Positions 50,514-60,308 are shown, numbered from the stretch's first letter. The stretch: DNA of 64,000 nt from Soonwooa sp032078105 (GCA_046269235.1 JBJZOS010000008.1:1-64000), one strand, 5' to 3'. Notes: generated by a model from the letters alone, not told the origin. Made by a program: numbers and translations.

Positions 50514-53500
50514 TTATTTGATTTCCATTTTTGATCCAGCTGTATGACTGTTCATCTGGGGAGCATAATAATTTTGTAAGCTCGAAATCCCAGTTGAGAA
50601 AACGCCCGAAGCATTGGCTATCAAATCGTACTCAAAAACATACTTTCCTTTCGGCATATATTCGATATAAAAATTAGTCGATGCATCTTTAGTAGACTGA
50701 TAATAGGCCAAATTATTTTTCCATTGATAGCTAGAGATAACATCCAAAGGCTCTGTACCTGCAACACGCATATCTTTAAGATGGACATATTCCATATTAC
50801 GGTCGGAGTTAAGAATCATTCTCACCGTAATTTTATCACCAACTTTCAAGCTCGATTTTTCATTAATGGGAACTAGTTCTTCACCATTTTCCGTTTTTAC
50901 TTTTTTGAAATATTCTTTCTTGATGGAAATATAGTTTTCTGAAGATTTTATTTTGTCCAAATCTTCATAATACTGCCAAAATAAACCACCTTGCACAATG
51001 CCTGGCCCCGGCTTGGTTAGCGTAACTTTTCCTAAAGACTTGTCCAATTTAGCAGAAGTGTCACTCATTTTGATATAACCCGTTGCTTTTTCTTGCGCTT
51101 GGCTGATATCTTTATTTCCCCAAACGATTGTTGCTTTATCACTTTCTGGTGTTGTCCAAGATTTACCAGAATTCAGAATCGTAAAGATAACCTCAGCGGT
51201 ATTTCTCGAAGTTCCCCAAGCGTTAACTTCTTTTTGTGTAATCAACCAGATTTTGAGTTCTTCTATAAATTGTTGATCATTTGGTGTCAATGTATTAAAG
51301 GCTTCCAAAGCGCCTGCATGATTGACAACTTTTGAAGCATACCAACCCCAATCATTAAGATTTTGTTTCCAGTAGACGCCTTGTGTTTTAGATTCAGTAG
51401 AAGTTTCTTTAAGGTAAGTCATCAATTTTTTTGACACATCTTTTAAACCGTATTGGTCAAACAACATCGCCGCTCTATGCAATCCAAAGAATGTAAAATC
51501 GTCAATCTTCGCCGTTTTTGCTTTTTTAATAACAATAGATTTCAAAGCTTTTGGATTAGCTGTCAATGGATAATCTTTCTCCCAATAATGTCTTGCATCC
51601 AGATATTCTAAAGAAGCATTGCTCCAAGGATTTTCTTTGCGAACATCCCAATACTTATTAATATTACCATCAACAAACGCGATAAGCTTAGTAATCATTT
51701 GTTTTTGAGAGTCCGACTGATAATCTTTAACATGATCTTTCAGCCACAGATTAATTTTTCCTAAATTTTTCAAAATATACAAAGACGAATAGTAAGAACT
51801 TGGATAGCCAGGATACCAACTAAATCCACCATCTGGATTTTGCAATTGTAACAACGTTTTCCAATCTTCATTGATGCTATTACGCATGGTGTTCGCATCA
51901 AACAATCTTGCCAATTTCGTCATTTGTTCTTCTTCTGTTTTGCTTTCTAACATCCAAGGCGTTTCGTCAAGAAGGAGTTGTTTTAATTCTTGATTTTTTT
52001 CAAGATTAGAGGTCAAAAGTCCTTTGCTTTGGTATTCATCAAAAATGGTTTTCAGTCTTGGATTTGCACGAAAAACTTCAGAAGCTATAACATCCGCAAA
52101 CCATTTGTTAAAGATAACATCCGCCGAATTTTTAGTCTCGTTTTTAAGACTTGGCAACGCAAACATCACTTCCCAAATAGGATTGGTTGTTAGCTCCAAA
52201 GTATGTCTGACATTAGATACTGTCGTCGAATTGTTATTAATTAAATTCTCAATTTCAAACGTTTTAGTTTCGCCTTCTTTTACAAAAATCGGCACTGCAT
52301 CTGTCACCAACATTCTGTTAGGAAGCACTGCAACAGCTTTTTGCTCACCGTCAGAATATTCGCCAGCTTTCGCAACAACTTTAATAATAATTGACGAAAC
52401 ATCTTTCGGGGTAGTCAAGGTCCAAGACAAAGCTGTACTCGAATTTTCTTTTAAACTAAATGCTTGCTCACTATTATAACTCGCAACTTGCGTCAAATTG
52501 CTCAGTTTAAACTTATCCGAAATATCTTCATTGGTAAAAGCATCCAAAATCTGAAGTTTCGCATAACCAGTCAATGCTTTCGACACCAAACTATTGATTT
52601 TTGTTTGGAATGTCAAGACATCGCCTTCTCGTAAGAATCGAGGATAATTGGGTGTCACCGAAAAGTCTTTTTGCGTTACCACCGTTTTTTCCAAATAAGC
52701 CGATTTTGCATCTTTGGTATGCGCGAGCAACATCAGCTTCCACTTGGTTAAAGCTTCAGGCGTTGTAAATTCAAAACTTACATTTCCTTTATCATCGGTT
52801 ACTAAATTTGGATAGAAAAATGCTGTTTCGTTGAGGTTTTCTCGAACTTTAATATTTTCTAACTTATCTTTTTCTATAGAATCAACAGGATTTGTATTTG
52901 GTTCAAAAATCATATTTTGCTCAATCTCCACACTATCAGTGGAAAACGCCCCCTTAGATGCAGCGTCTCTCTTCATAGCTTTAGCAACTGGTGCTGCAGC
53001 TATTGCAACTACGCCAGCATTAGATTCATACACCAAAGATTGCTTTACAAAATCTGGTTGCATCCAATTAAATTGCGGCTCACGAACGTTTTTAGTATTT
53101 GAATATTTCAGTCGTTTATTATAATACAATTGCTTCAGAACAGTACTAACTCGATAATCATTGATGATGTCATTTCTATAAAATATATTATTAAATGAAT
53201 ATCTGTTAGCTGCAAATTTATCCAAAGACATGTCATACATATTCGCCAAAACCTCAGCCATCACTTTTTCATTTTCTGCGCCAGAAACTTTCAATGTCCA
53301 TTTTTCCTTAGAATTCGGTTGTAACTTATCACGAAACGTTGTGGTCTCAATTTTCAAAGACGCATCTTTTCCTGTTATCGGCACATACAAGTTTTCGGTT
53401 TGAATATCATTAAAACCTGCCACAACAACTTGTACATTAAGAACTTCCGATTTTTCCGAAATCTTAACTGGATAATTTAAGAATCCGTTTTTCAAATCTT

Positions 53501-56393
53501 TTCTTTCAAAAACAGTATTCCCATCACCATTTTGAATATAAATATTAGCAATTGCATCTGGAACAGCCGAATAAATCATCAGATTAGCCGTTTCTCCAAC
53601 TTTATATTCTTTCTTGTCAAAACTTGCGTTAAGGAAAGTTTTTTGTTTTGCATCCAAACTCGATTTACTCCAAACTTGAAAATCCTGACTAGTTTTGATA
53701 CTGTCTTTGCCTTCGATATTATAAAAGTCTAATCGGTAGTAACCAGCATTTAATTTACCAATGTTAAATACCGACTCTTGCGTGGTTTTGTCAAACAAAA
53801 CTCGTTCTACATTCCAATTTTTCGGAAGATCATTTTTATCAAATCGATCATTCGGGAAAAGATTTATAAATTCTGATTTTGATAGCTTCGGCAAATCCTG
53901 AATTTGATCTTTAAACTGACTTCTGAAAACGCGTTGCGACTCTTCCAACTTCGTCAATTTTGCATGATAAGTTTTTTTAAGATTTTGATGGTTATAGTTT
54001 TTCGTTTCAACATTCAACTTAACATCATCATCCGAAAATTGGTCTTTAAGCGGCGTTACATCTATATAATGAGAAACGGAAGACACTGTTAAGCTCGTAT
54101 CTGCAGATTGCGTTTCACCTGCAATATCCGTTGCACTTGCATTAATGTTGTATTGATCAACTTGGACACCTTCTAGTTTTTCGTCCTTTTTTAAATCTAA
54201 AACAATTGTGAATTCGCCCTTGTCATTGGTTTTAGTTTCTCCCAAAATCGAATTTTCATTATCATAAATTCTTGGATACCAAGAAAAATATCGCCAACGG
54301 ATATTTTGTTTTTTAATCGCATACTGAATATTAGAATTAGACAACGGAACTCCCGAAAACATCGTTGCTTTTCCTTTTAATTCAATCTTTTGACCATATT
54401 TATATTCATCTTTTATGGGTTCAAAATTCAATTCGAAAGTTGGACGTTTGTATTCTTCGACCAAGAAATCTTTTTGTTCAGAAATAACTAATTTTTCATC
54501 ATCAATTACTAAACTGAAATTTCCGTTAAGTTTTGACTTTGGAAGCGTAAAACTTCCGTTATAGGAACCAAAGTCATTAGTTGTAAAGCTTTGCTTTTCG
54601 ATTTCTTCGCCATTCGCATCTTTCAAAACAATGTCTTGCAAAGCTTTGACTACAACAGATTCTTTATTAGCATCCAGCTTAGAATTTACAACTTTGAAAT
54701 AAACGATTTGCCCAGGACGATAGATTTGTCGATCAAGGTAAATCTGTGCTCTATATTCTTTTTTAGTTTTATTTTCATCACGATAATCATTATTAGAACC
54801 ATAAGTTTGTCTCAGTTCGACATCACCAGTTTTGGTATCTTGCAAAAGATGATAACGATAGTAAGACTTCTTTGTTGTAATCGGTAACTGAAAGCTTGAA
54901 TCTTTATTAATCGTCACCACATTGTTGGATAAAGATTTTGCATTAGGAAGATATTCGAAAACCCTTAAGCTTGGATTTTTTATTAAACTTCCGTTGTCAG
55001 AATTAATCCACAATAACGCCGAATTATCTTGATTTTTATTCGAAATATTTTTAAAAATCGACTTTGCGCCAGACACTAAGAAATAGTTGCCGTAGTAATT
55101 AATTGGATTTTCTCCATCCACCAAATATTCCAGCATATAGATACCTGCAGGAAGCGCTTTAACCTCGAATGATGTTTTATGTGTTTGGAAATCATCTTTT
55201 GTCGGAACATCAAAATTTTCAGTTTTAACCAATGTCTTTTTAACACTCGAAAACTTCGAATTATACGGGTCAGAAACATAGCTTAAAAAACCTAAAACAT
55301 CGTCTTTAACTTGATAAATTTTCAACTGAATGCTTTTCACATTTTTTGCTTCAACAACAACATGAATGGGTTTGTTAGCTAAACTGGTCGGCTCAAAATA
55401 AAGATTGGCATTAGGTTGAATAATGTTGTTTTCTACATTTTGAATATTTCCTAAAAATCCTGATTTTGGATAGTTTGATTTTGCGTTTTTAATAATTTCT
55501 AAAGCTTCTTTTTGCTTTTTATTTATTACTAAATGGGAAGCAAGATTTGACGCAATCATCACTTTATAATCGCCTTCTGTCGGGTCATTATACAAGATTT
55601 GCCATTGCTCTTTCAAGCTTTTATCATTAGGATTTCTTTGGATTTCATAAGCTAATTTTTCAGACTTAAAATACAATTTCGCATTCCCAGAATTTGCAGT
55701 TATTAAATCGTCATAAACTTGGAGAATTTTTGCCTGATTACTGTCTAACTCCGTCTTAGTAAATAAGTCAGAATCATTTAAAAACCGAACATATTGCGTC
55801 GACGCCCAATCTAACATGGTTGGAAAATAGTCCTCATCATAAGCGCTATCAAAAATACTTTTATAAGAACTCAAATTAATCGATTTAAGTTCATATTTTT
55901 TGTTTAAAACCAATTGATATTGTTTTAATAAATAGTTTTTGAAACCGAGATTAGTCCAAGTCTCAATTTTAGAAACATCTTGATTGTCAACATTAGTACG
56001 ACTTCTAATTTTCCATTGGACAGAATCGTAATAATCTTTGATAAATTCCGCTTTCAAAACTTCCAAAACCAAAGCTTCCTTTCCAGAAAAAGAATTTTTG
56101 GTTTCTTCTATTTTTTTAAAAAAACGACTAGCATTATCATTTTCGGTATCGTCAAAAGTAGTTTTAGCAATGCTAAAATCACCTTTCAGAGCTTTAATTA
56201 ACTCTGGTAGATTTTTATCTTTCATGGCTTGTTTTTGAATATTTTGAAAAATCGTTTGGTTGGATTTAAAGTTTCCTTTCTTCGTCTGCTCTTTAATGAT
56301 TTTCCATTGTTGATCATAATAGTTCTGTCCAAAAACTGGCATCGAAAAACTTGTCAAGATCAACAATCCAAAGGTAGGAATGAGTTTTTTCAT
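50514..56393 (-). CDS. Alpha-2-macroglobulin family protein, thioester-less, 1959 residues
   Basis: The very large exported protein has a signal peptide (MKKLIPTFGLLILTSFSMPVFG, then Gln23). An N-terminal helical/TPR-like part spans about 25-330. MG-type domains follow, including YLDRQIYRPGQIVYFKVVNS (MG2, about 545-565), and the A2M domain has FYPNLVTDDKGNVSFEFTTPEALTKWKLM near residue 1220. A helical TED-like domain lies at about 1380-1750. The thioester motif CxEQ is absent; the place expected for it reads MFALPSLKNETKN. It may trap or block proteases by another route, or act as a structural envelope protein. It is alone in its unit. Confidence 0.9.
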   Translation of the reverse strand: MKKLIPTFGLLILTSFSMPVFGQNYYDQQWKIIKEQTKKGNFKSNQTIFQNIQKQAMKDKNLPELIKALKGDFSIAKTTFDDTENDNASRFFKKIEETKNSFSGKEALVLEVLKAEFIKDYYDSVQWKIRSRTNVDNQDVSKIETWTNLGFKNYLLKQYQLVLNKKYELKSINLSSYKSIFDSAYDEDYFPTMLDWASTQYVRFLNDSDLFTKTELDSNQAKILQVYDDLITANSGNAKLYFKSEKLAYEIQRNPNDKSLKEQWQILYNDPTEGDYKVMIASNLASHLVINKKQKEALEIIKNAKSNYPKSGFLGNIQNVENNIIQPNANLYFEPTSLANKPIHVVVEAKNVKSIQLKIYQVKDDVLGFLSYVSDPYNSKFSSVKKTLVKTENFDVPTKDDFQTHKTSFEVKALPAGIYMLEYLVDGENPINYYGNYFLVSGAKSIFKNISNKNQDNSALLWINSDNGSLIKNPSLRVFEYLPNAKSLSNNVVTINKDSSFQLPITTKKSYYRYHLLQDTKTGDVELRQTYGSNNDYRDENKTKKEYRAQIYLDRQIYRPGQIVYFKVVNSKLDANKESVVVKALQDIVLKDANGEEIEKQSFTTNDFGSYNGSFTLPKSKLNGNFSLVIDDEKLVISEQKDFLVEEYKRPTFELNFEPIKDEYKYGQKIELKGKATMFSGVPLSNSNIQYAIKKQNIRWRYFSWYPRIYDNENSILGETKTNDKGEFTIVLDLKKDEKLEGVQVDQYNINASATDIAGETQSADTSLTVSSVSHYIDVTPLKDQFSDDDVKLNVETKNYNHQNLKKTYHAKLTKLEESQRVFRSQFKDQIQDLPKLSKSEFINLFPNDRFDKNDLPKNWNVERVLFDKTTQESVFNIGKLNAGYYRLDFYNIEGKDSIKTSQDFQVWSKSSLDAKQKTFLNASFDKKEYKVGETANLMIYSAVPDAIANIYIQNGDGNTVFERKDLKNGFLNYPVKISEKSEVLNVQVVVAGFNDIQTENLYVPITGKDASLKIETTTFRDKLQPNSKEKWTLKVSGAENEKVMAEVLANMYDMSLDKFAANRYSFNNIFYRNDIINDYRVSTVLKQLYYNKRLKYSNTKNVREPQFNWMQPDFVKQSLVYESNAGVVAIAAAPVAKAMKRDAASKGAFSTDSVEIEQNMIFEPNTNPVDSIEKDKLENIKVRENLNETAFFYPNLVTDDKGNVSFEFTTPEALTKWKLMLLAHTKDAKSAYLEKTVVTQKDFSVTPNYPRFLREGDVLTFQTKINSLVSKALTGYAKLQILDAFTNEDISDKFKLSNLTQVASYNSEQAFSLKENSSTALSWTLTTPKDVSSIIIKVVAKAGEYSDGEQKAVAVLPNRMLVTDAVPIFVKEGETKTFEIENLINNNSTTVSNVRHTLELTTNPIWEVMFALPSLKNETKNSADVIFNKWFADVIASEVFRANPRLKTIFDEYQSKGLLTSNLEKNQELKQLLLDETPWMLESKTEEEQMTKLARLFDANTMRNSINEDWKTLLQLQNPDGGFSWYPGYPSSYYSSLYILKNLGKINLWLKDHVKDYQSDSQKQMITKLIAFVDGNINKYWDVRKENPWSNASLEYLDARHYWEKDYPLTANPKALKSIVIKKAKTAKIDDFTFFGLHRAAMLFDQYGLKDVSKKLMTYLKETSTESKTQGVYWKQNLNDWGWYASKVVNHAGALEAFNTLTPNDQQFIEELKIWLITQKEVNAWGTSRNTAEVIFTILNSGKSWTTPESDKATIVWGNKDISQAQEKATGYIKMSDTSAKLDKSLGKVTLTKPGPGIVQGGLFWQYYEDLDKIKSSENYISIKKEYFKKVKTENGEELVPINEKSSLKVGDKITVRMILNSDRNMEYVHLKDMRVAGTEPLDVISSYQWKNNLAYYQSTKDASTNFYIEYMPKGKYVFEYDLIANASGVFSTGISSLQNYYAPQMNSHTAGSKMEIK

Positions 56394-56453
56394 AAACTTT
56401 TATTTATCAAAATCACATTACAAAAGCTACAATTTTGTTTACTTTGTAATATA

Positions 56454-57221
56454 ATGTCAGTTCTAAAATTAGCAAAAAAATATATTGTAGACAGCCAAAT
56501 CTATGTTTCCTTAATGGGAACCATGTGGGCTGCTTTTTTCTTTTTGGAACAAAATACATTCCGTTTTCCCAAGCTGTACCTAATATTTCTTACATTTTTC
56601 AGTGGTTATCTTTATACAAAATACCAAGGGCGAGGTCGAATATTTAAAAAAATATTAATATTTAATTTTTTCACAGGTATTATTTGCGTCCTGCTCATCA
56701 TCAGAAATCATAACGAAATAGTCTTATTAAAATGGTTATTGATAGTTATTCTGGGACTTTTATACAACAGTAATTTTCTAGCGAGCACCATTCGTAACAT
56801 ACCATTTGTGAAGATTTTTTATGTTGGGCTAGTTTGGGCTTTATCCTTTGGATTCTTAGGATTGCCAAAAGTTAATTGGCCAATTATCGGTTTTAGCTTT
56901 TTTTTCATCTCCGCACTTGTTTTACCTTTTGACATTCGTGATATGAAGTACGATACAGTTGTGACTTTTCCGACATTAATTGGCATCAAAAACACAAAAT
57001 TACTAGCCTATTTTTTAATTATTTTAGCAAATATCATCAATATCTTATTTTTCAGAATTGACAGCATTATTACATTATTGTTAACATCTTTTATAAGTTG
57101 TATTTTGATATTCTTCGCATCTGAAAACAAAACTGATGCTTACTTTTCTTTATGGGTAGAAAGTTGCTTGGGGCTTCCACTCATTATTTATTTGGTGATA
57201 AAATATTACCTCCTTTTTTAA
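56454..57221 (+). CDS. UbiA-like multispanning membrane protein
   Basis: The protein has about 255 residues with seven or eight helices. I start at ATG 56454 (MSVLKLAKKYIVDSQIYVSL); the open frame extends 75 codons upstream but that part overlaps the A2M gene promoter and looks non-coding. It has LPFDIRDMKYDTVVTFPTLIG, the second Asp motif of UbiA prenyltransferases, while the first motif (NDxxDxxxD) is not seen where it should be near residue 50-100. So it may be a divergent prenyltransferase or a non-catalytic relative. It is upstream of recF. Confidence 0.65.
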   Translation: MSVLKLAKKYIVDSQIYVSLMGTMWAAFFFLEQNTFRFPKLYLIFLTFFSGYLYTKYQGRGRIFKKILIFNFFTGIICVLLIIRNHNEIVLLKWLLIVILGLLYNSNFLASTIRNIPFVKIFYVGLVWALSFGFLGLPKVNWPIIGFSFFFISALVLPFDIRDMKYDTVVTFPTLIGIKNTKLLAYFLIILANIINILFFRIDSIITLLLTSFISCILIFFASENKTDAYFSLWVESCLGLPLIIYLVIKYYLLF

Positions 57222-57244
57222 GAATTCGATTTGACTTATCTTTG
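57214..57244 (+). promoter_or_regulatory. Candidate promoter of recF
   Basis: TTTT (57214-57217) is 19 bases from TATCTTTG (57237-57244), the same form as the MFS promoter. It lies inside the 5' open frame of recF and supports the later start at 57267. Confidence 0.55.
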
Positions 57245-57266
57245 TAGGATTAAATCAATTTCTATT

Positions 57267-58343
57267 TTGAGAATTAATAAACTCAGTCTTCATAATTTTA
57301 AAAACCACGATAATCTCGAGCTAGATCTTTCAGCGCAAATCAATTGTTTTGTCGGAAATAATGGCGTGGGAAAAACGAATATTCTAGACGCTTTGTATTA
57401 TCTTTCTGTTGGTAAAAGTTTTCTCGGAAACTCCGATTTTAACAATATTAAAAACGATTGCGATTTCTTTAGCATCGAAGCGGAAGTGCAAAATGAAGAG
57501 AAAGAAGATATTCTCAAAATAATTCTTAGTAAAGAGAGTAAGAAAGTTATTAAAAAAAATGATAAATCCTATGACCGATTGGCAGATCATGTTGGTTATT
57601 TGCCGTCTGTTATTATTTCGCCTTATGATCAAAATTTAATTTCAGATTCTGGAGAAAGCCGCAGAAAGTTTTTAGATGCGATGATTTCTCAAATTGACAG
57701 CGATTATCTTTTTGCTTTAATACAATATCAAAAGACCTTACAACAACGAAACGCACTTCTAAAAAGCTTCGCAAAAAATAGATATTTCGACAAAGACAGC
57801 CTCGAAATCTATGATGAGCCTTTGATAAAACATGGCAAAAAAATATTTGCAAAACGTAAGAGCTTTGTTGAACTTCTTAATCCGGTGATGCAAAATTTCT
57901 ATCAAAGTATTTCTGCTGGAAAAGAAGAAGTTTTCATTAGTTACCAATCTGACTTAGAAGAAGATTATTCTGATTTGCTTAATCAATCTTTGGAGAAGGA
58001 TCGCGTGCTAACCTACACTTCAAAAGGTATACATAAAGATGATTTGCTTTTTGAGATGATGCATTATCCCATAAAAAAAGTAGGATCGCAAGGACAACAA
58101 AAAACTTTTTTGGTTGCTCTTAAACTAGCACAAATGATTCGTATTAAAGAATTGACAGGCAAAACTCCCATCTTATTACTGGATGACATCTTTGATAAAC
58201 TGGATGATAAACGTGTAACACAGTTAATTGATCTTGTCAATCAAGAAAATTTTGGACAAATCTTTATCACAGACACACATAAAGAACGTACAGAAAGTAT
58301 TTTGAAAGACATTAAAGAGCCCATCAACATCTACGAAATTTAA
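57267..58343 (+). CDS. recF: DNA replication and repair protein RecF
   Basis: The protein has about 358 residues. I place the start at TTG 57267 (MRINKLSLHNFKNHDNL) because RecF proteins begin with this strand and a promoter lies just before it. The frame is open from 57231. The Walker A motif GNNGVGKTN is at 30-38, VIISPYDQNLISDSGESRRKFLDAM is the signature, and SQGQQKTFLVALKLAQ plus LLLDDIFDKLDDKR are the ABC signature and Walker B. With RecO and RecR (17.9 kb) it would load RecA at gaps. Confidence 0.93.
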   Translation: MRINKLSLHNFKNHDNLELDLSAQINCFVGNNGVGKTNILDALYYLSVGKSFLGNSDFNNIKNDCDFFSIEAEVQNEEKEDILKIILSKESKKVIKKNDKSYDRLADHVGYLPSVIISPYDQNLISDSGESRRKFLDAMISQIDSDYLFALIQYQKTLQQRNALLKSFAKNRYFDKDSLEIYDEPLIKHGKKIFAKRKSFVELLNPVMQNFYQSISAGKEEVFISYQSDLEEDYSDLLNQSLEKDRVLTYTSKGIHKDDLLFEMMHYPIKKVGSQGQQKTFLVALKLAQMIRIKELTGKTPILLLDDIFDKLDDKRVTQLIDLVNQENFGQIFITDTHKERTESILKDIKEPINIYEI

Positions 58344-58350
58344 AAAATAA

Positions 58351-58377
58351 AAATGCCAGAAAAAATCTGGCATTTCG
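58351..58377 (+). terminator. Terminator of recF
   Basis: A perfect 10-bp stem AAATGCCAGA / TCTGGCATTT with loop AAAAA; the following T run is short. Confidence 0.75.
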
Positions 58378-58498
58378 CATATAATAGAATGGTTATTAAT
58401 CACATTTAGACATTCATGGTAATTGAAAAAAGCTTAGTAGTAGTCTTTGTCTAAATATTTAGTCAAAATTTCAAAAAATATGTAAACATTGCAAAATT

Positions 58499-58522
58499 TT
58501 GGGGTGGACATTGGGGTGGACA
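58499..58522. repeat. Tandem 12-bp direct repeat
   Basis: TTGGGGTGGACA occurs twice with no spacer. Such short direct repeats are often arm or core sites for tyrosine recombinases, but nothing here proves that. Confidence 0.6.
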
Positions 58523-58616
58523 AATTATTTTACAAATAAGCAGCACTGACTATCAGCAATATACAAGTTTATAAAAAAAACAGTATGATCCGTTTTTTTT
58601 GGATATATTTGTGATT

Positions 58617-60305
58617 ATGGTAAAAATATACCTCTTTTTTTTCTTTTTTGTCCTGTGCGGAAACACTTACAAAGCTCAACTACTCGAAAAATCATCTACA
58701 ATCGAGACAAAATATGTTGTAAAAGCGACAGAAATTAGCAACGAAAAAGAACTTACCGCATTTCTAAACTCAGATTCCTATAATATAAAAGATAACAAAA
58801 AAGAAATCATAAACAAAGTTGTACTAGCAAATTTTTACTCAAAACAATTAGATAAATTTAACTCTAAAAGTCTGCAACTATATAAAGATGCTGTAAAATT
58901 ATCGTCAGATATCAAAGACAACAATTTTTTGATATGGCTCTATACAAGCTTTGGATTCTATTACTATTCTTACAATGATTATCCCAACGCATTACCATTA
59001 TTTTTAAAAACATCAAAACTTCTAGAAAGCAATCAGGACAAGGACATTATCGACTCATGTACTATTTTAAAATTAAATGGCTTCTTTTGGTCGACAATCG
59101 AAGATTATAATAAAAGTAACGAATATCTAGAGCGCGCTTTACAACAATGCTCAACTAATGACCAAAACTATGGGACAATACTTAATAGCATTGCCCTTAA
59201 TTACATCAAGTTAAATGATTTTCAGAAAGCACTAACGTATCTCGAAATGACTAAATCTGCAGCTACAACAATTAATGATAAAGTCCGTTACGCAAAAGCT
59301 TTAGGAGACATTGCATACATTGAAGCTTATAGAAAAAACTACGACAAAGCGATTAACTTATTAAAGGAAGATATAGAAATTTCTCAAGCTGAAAATAGTT
59401 ATAGAAATACAATGTTTGCACAAACAAGATTAGCGAAAATCTATGTCGAAACCAAGCAGTTCCAAAATGCGAAAAAGCTATTACAAGATGCTTTATCGTA
59501 CAGTAGAACCAAAACATATCTAGCTAGTAATGAGTTAGACATTCAAAAACTCCTTCTGCAAATTGCAGTACATGAAAAGAATGATATTGCAGAATTAGAC
59601 GCAAGAAGACGAATTGAAAGCATAAGCAATCAAATTATTTTGCAGGACGGTGTCGAAGCTGTAAAAATTGCAAATTGGCAAAGTCAAAAAGAGCGTGTAA
59701 AATGGCAATTAGAAGCAGAACAAAACAAAGCGGAAAAGTCAAAAGTTATCAAATGGTCGTTACTTGCAGTGAGTCTTCTGCTCTGTGGTCTTCTTGCAAG
59801 TATTTATCAACTTAATAAGAGAAAAATCCGTTTGCTGAAAAGCAGCTACGAAAAGCAGATTTTAAAGTTTAAATTAGACCAAGTTGAGGCTGATAAAAAA
59901 TTACAATCAACAAACACATCTTTGGCCAGCTTCAAGACATATCTAATTGACAGAAATAAGCATATCGATAGCATTGACTCCGAAATTAACAAACTCCGCC
60001 AAAACGGAAAAGCCATAAACACGCTTTCCGCAATGGAGGAATTAAAAATTTCGCATTTGGTAACCGATGAAAATTGGAATAAATTCAAAGAAGTTTTTAT
60101 TCACGAAGAGCCAGAATATTATCAATATATTCTCAACTCTTTTCCAGGTTTAACAGAGTCAAACTTAAGAATTATCCTCCTCAATAGACTTAATCTCAGC
60201 AATTTAGAAATCGCCCAATTATTAGGCTTAAGTGTTGATGGTGTTAAAAAATCAAAACAAAGACTTCGTAAAAAGTTTGACAACGAGGATAATTTTGTAA
60301 TTTAA
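58617..60305 (+). CDS. TPR protein with membrane helix and C-terminal LuxR-like HTH
   Basis: The protein has about 562 residues. I start at ATG 58617 (MVKIYLFFFFFVLCGNTYKA, then Gln); a TTG six codons earlier is less likely. After the signal sequence come TPR repeats (about 60-330; SFGFYYYSYNDYPNALPLFL, YKAQ-side helices). A single membrane helix WSLLAVSLLLCGLLASIYQL is near 390, then a coiled coil and a C-terminal HTH (about 505-555; LSNLEIAQLLGLSVDGVKKSKQRLRKKF). The TPR side would be periplasmic and the HTH cytoplasmic. This is a one-component sensor arrangement seen in Bacteroidota. Confidence 0.85.
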   Translation: MVKIYLFFFFFVLCGNTYKAQLLEKSSTIETKYVVKATEISNEKELTAFLNSDSYNIKDNKKEIINKVVLANFYSKQLDKFNSKSLQLYKDAVKLSSDIKDNNFLIWLYTSFGFYYYSYNDYPNALPLFLKTSKLLESNQDKDIIDSCTILKLNGFFWSTIEDYNKSNEYLERALQQCSTNDQNYGTILNSIALNYIKLNDFQKALTYLEMTKSAATTINDKVRYAKALGDIAYIEAYRKNYDKAINLLKEDIEISQAENSYRNTMFAQTRLAKIYVETKQFQNAKKLLQDALSYSRTKTYLASNELDIQKLLLQIAVHEKNDIAELDARRRIESISNQIILQDGVEAVKIANWQSQKERVKWQLEAEQNKAEKSKVIKWSLLAVSLLLCGLLASIYQLNKRKIRLLKSSYEKQILKFKLDQVEADKKLQSTNTSLASFKTYLIDRNKHIDSIDSEINKLRQNGKAINTLSAMEELKISHLVTDENWNKFKEVFIHEEPEYYQYILNSFPGLTESNLRIILLNRLNLSNLEIAQLLGLSVDGVKKSKQRLRKKFDNEDNFVI

Positions 60306-60308
60306 ATC

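Larger units (their letters stand above)
58344..58616. other. Intergenic region with a tandem repeat and TATTTAGTCA site
   Basis: A hairpin AAATGCCAGA / TCTGGCATTT (58351-58375) ends recF. TATTTAGTCA occurs at 58456-58465, with flanks similar to 62497-62530 near tRNA-Gln. The 12-base unit TTGGGGTGGACA is present twice in tandem (58499-58522). A TATATTTG at 58604-58611 may be the minus-7 element of the next gene. Confidence 0.5.

Noticed and set aside
56229..56453. N-terminal extension of the UbiA-like gene
   Set aside because: The 75 extra codons overlap the antisense A2M start and look like translated antisense sequence; the family-like part begins at 56454.
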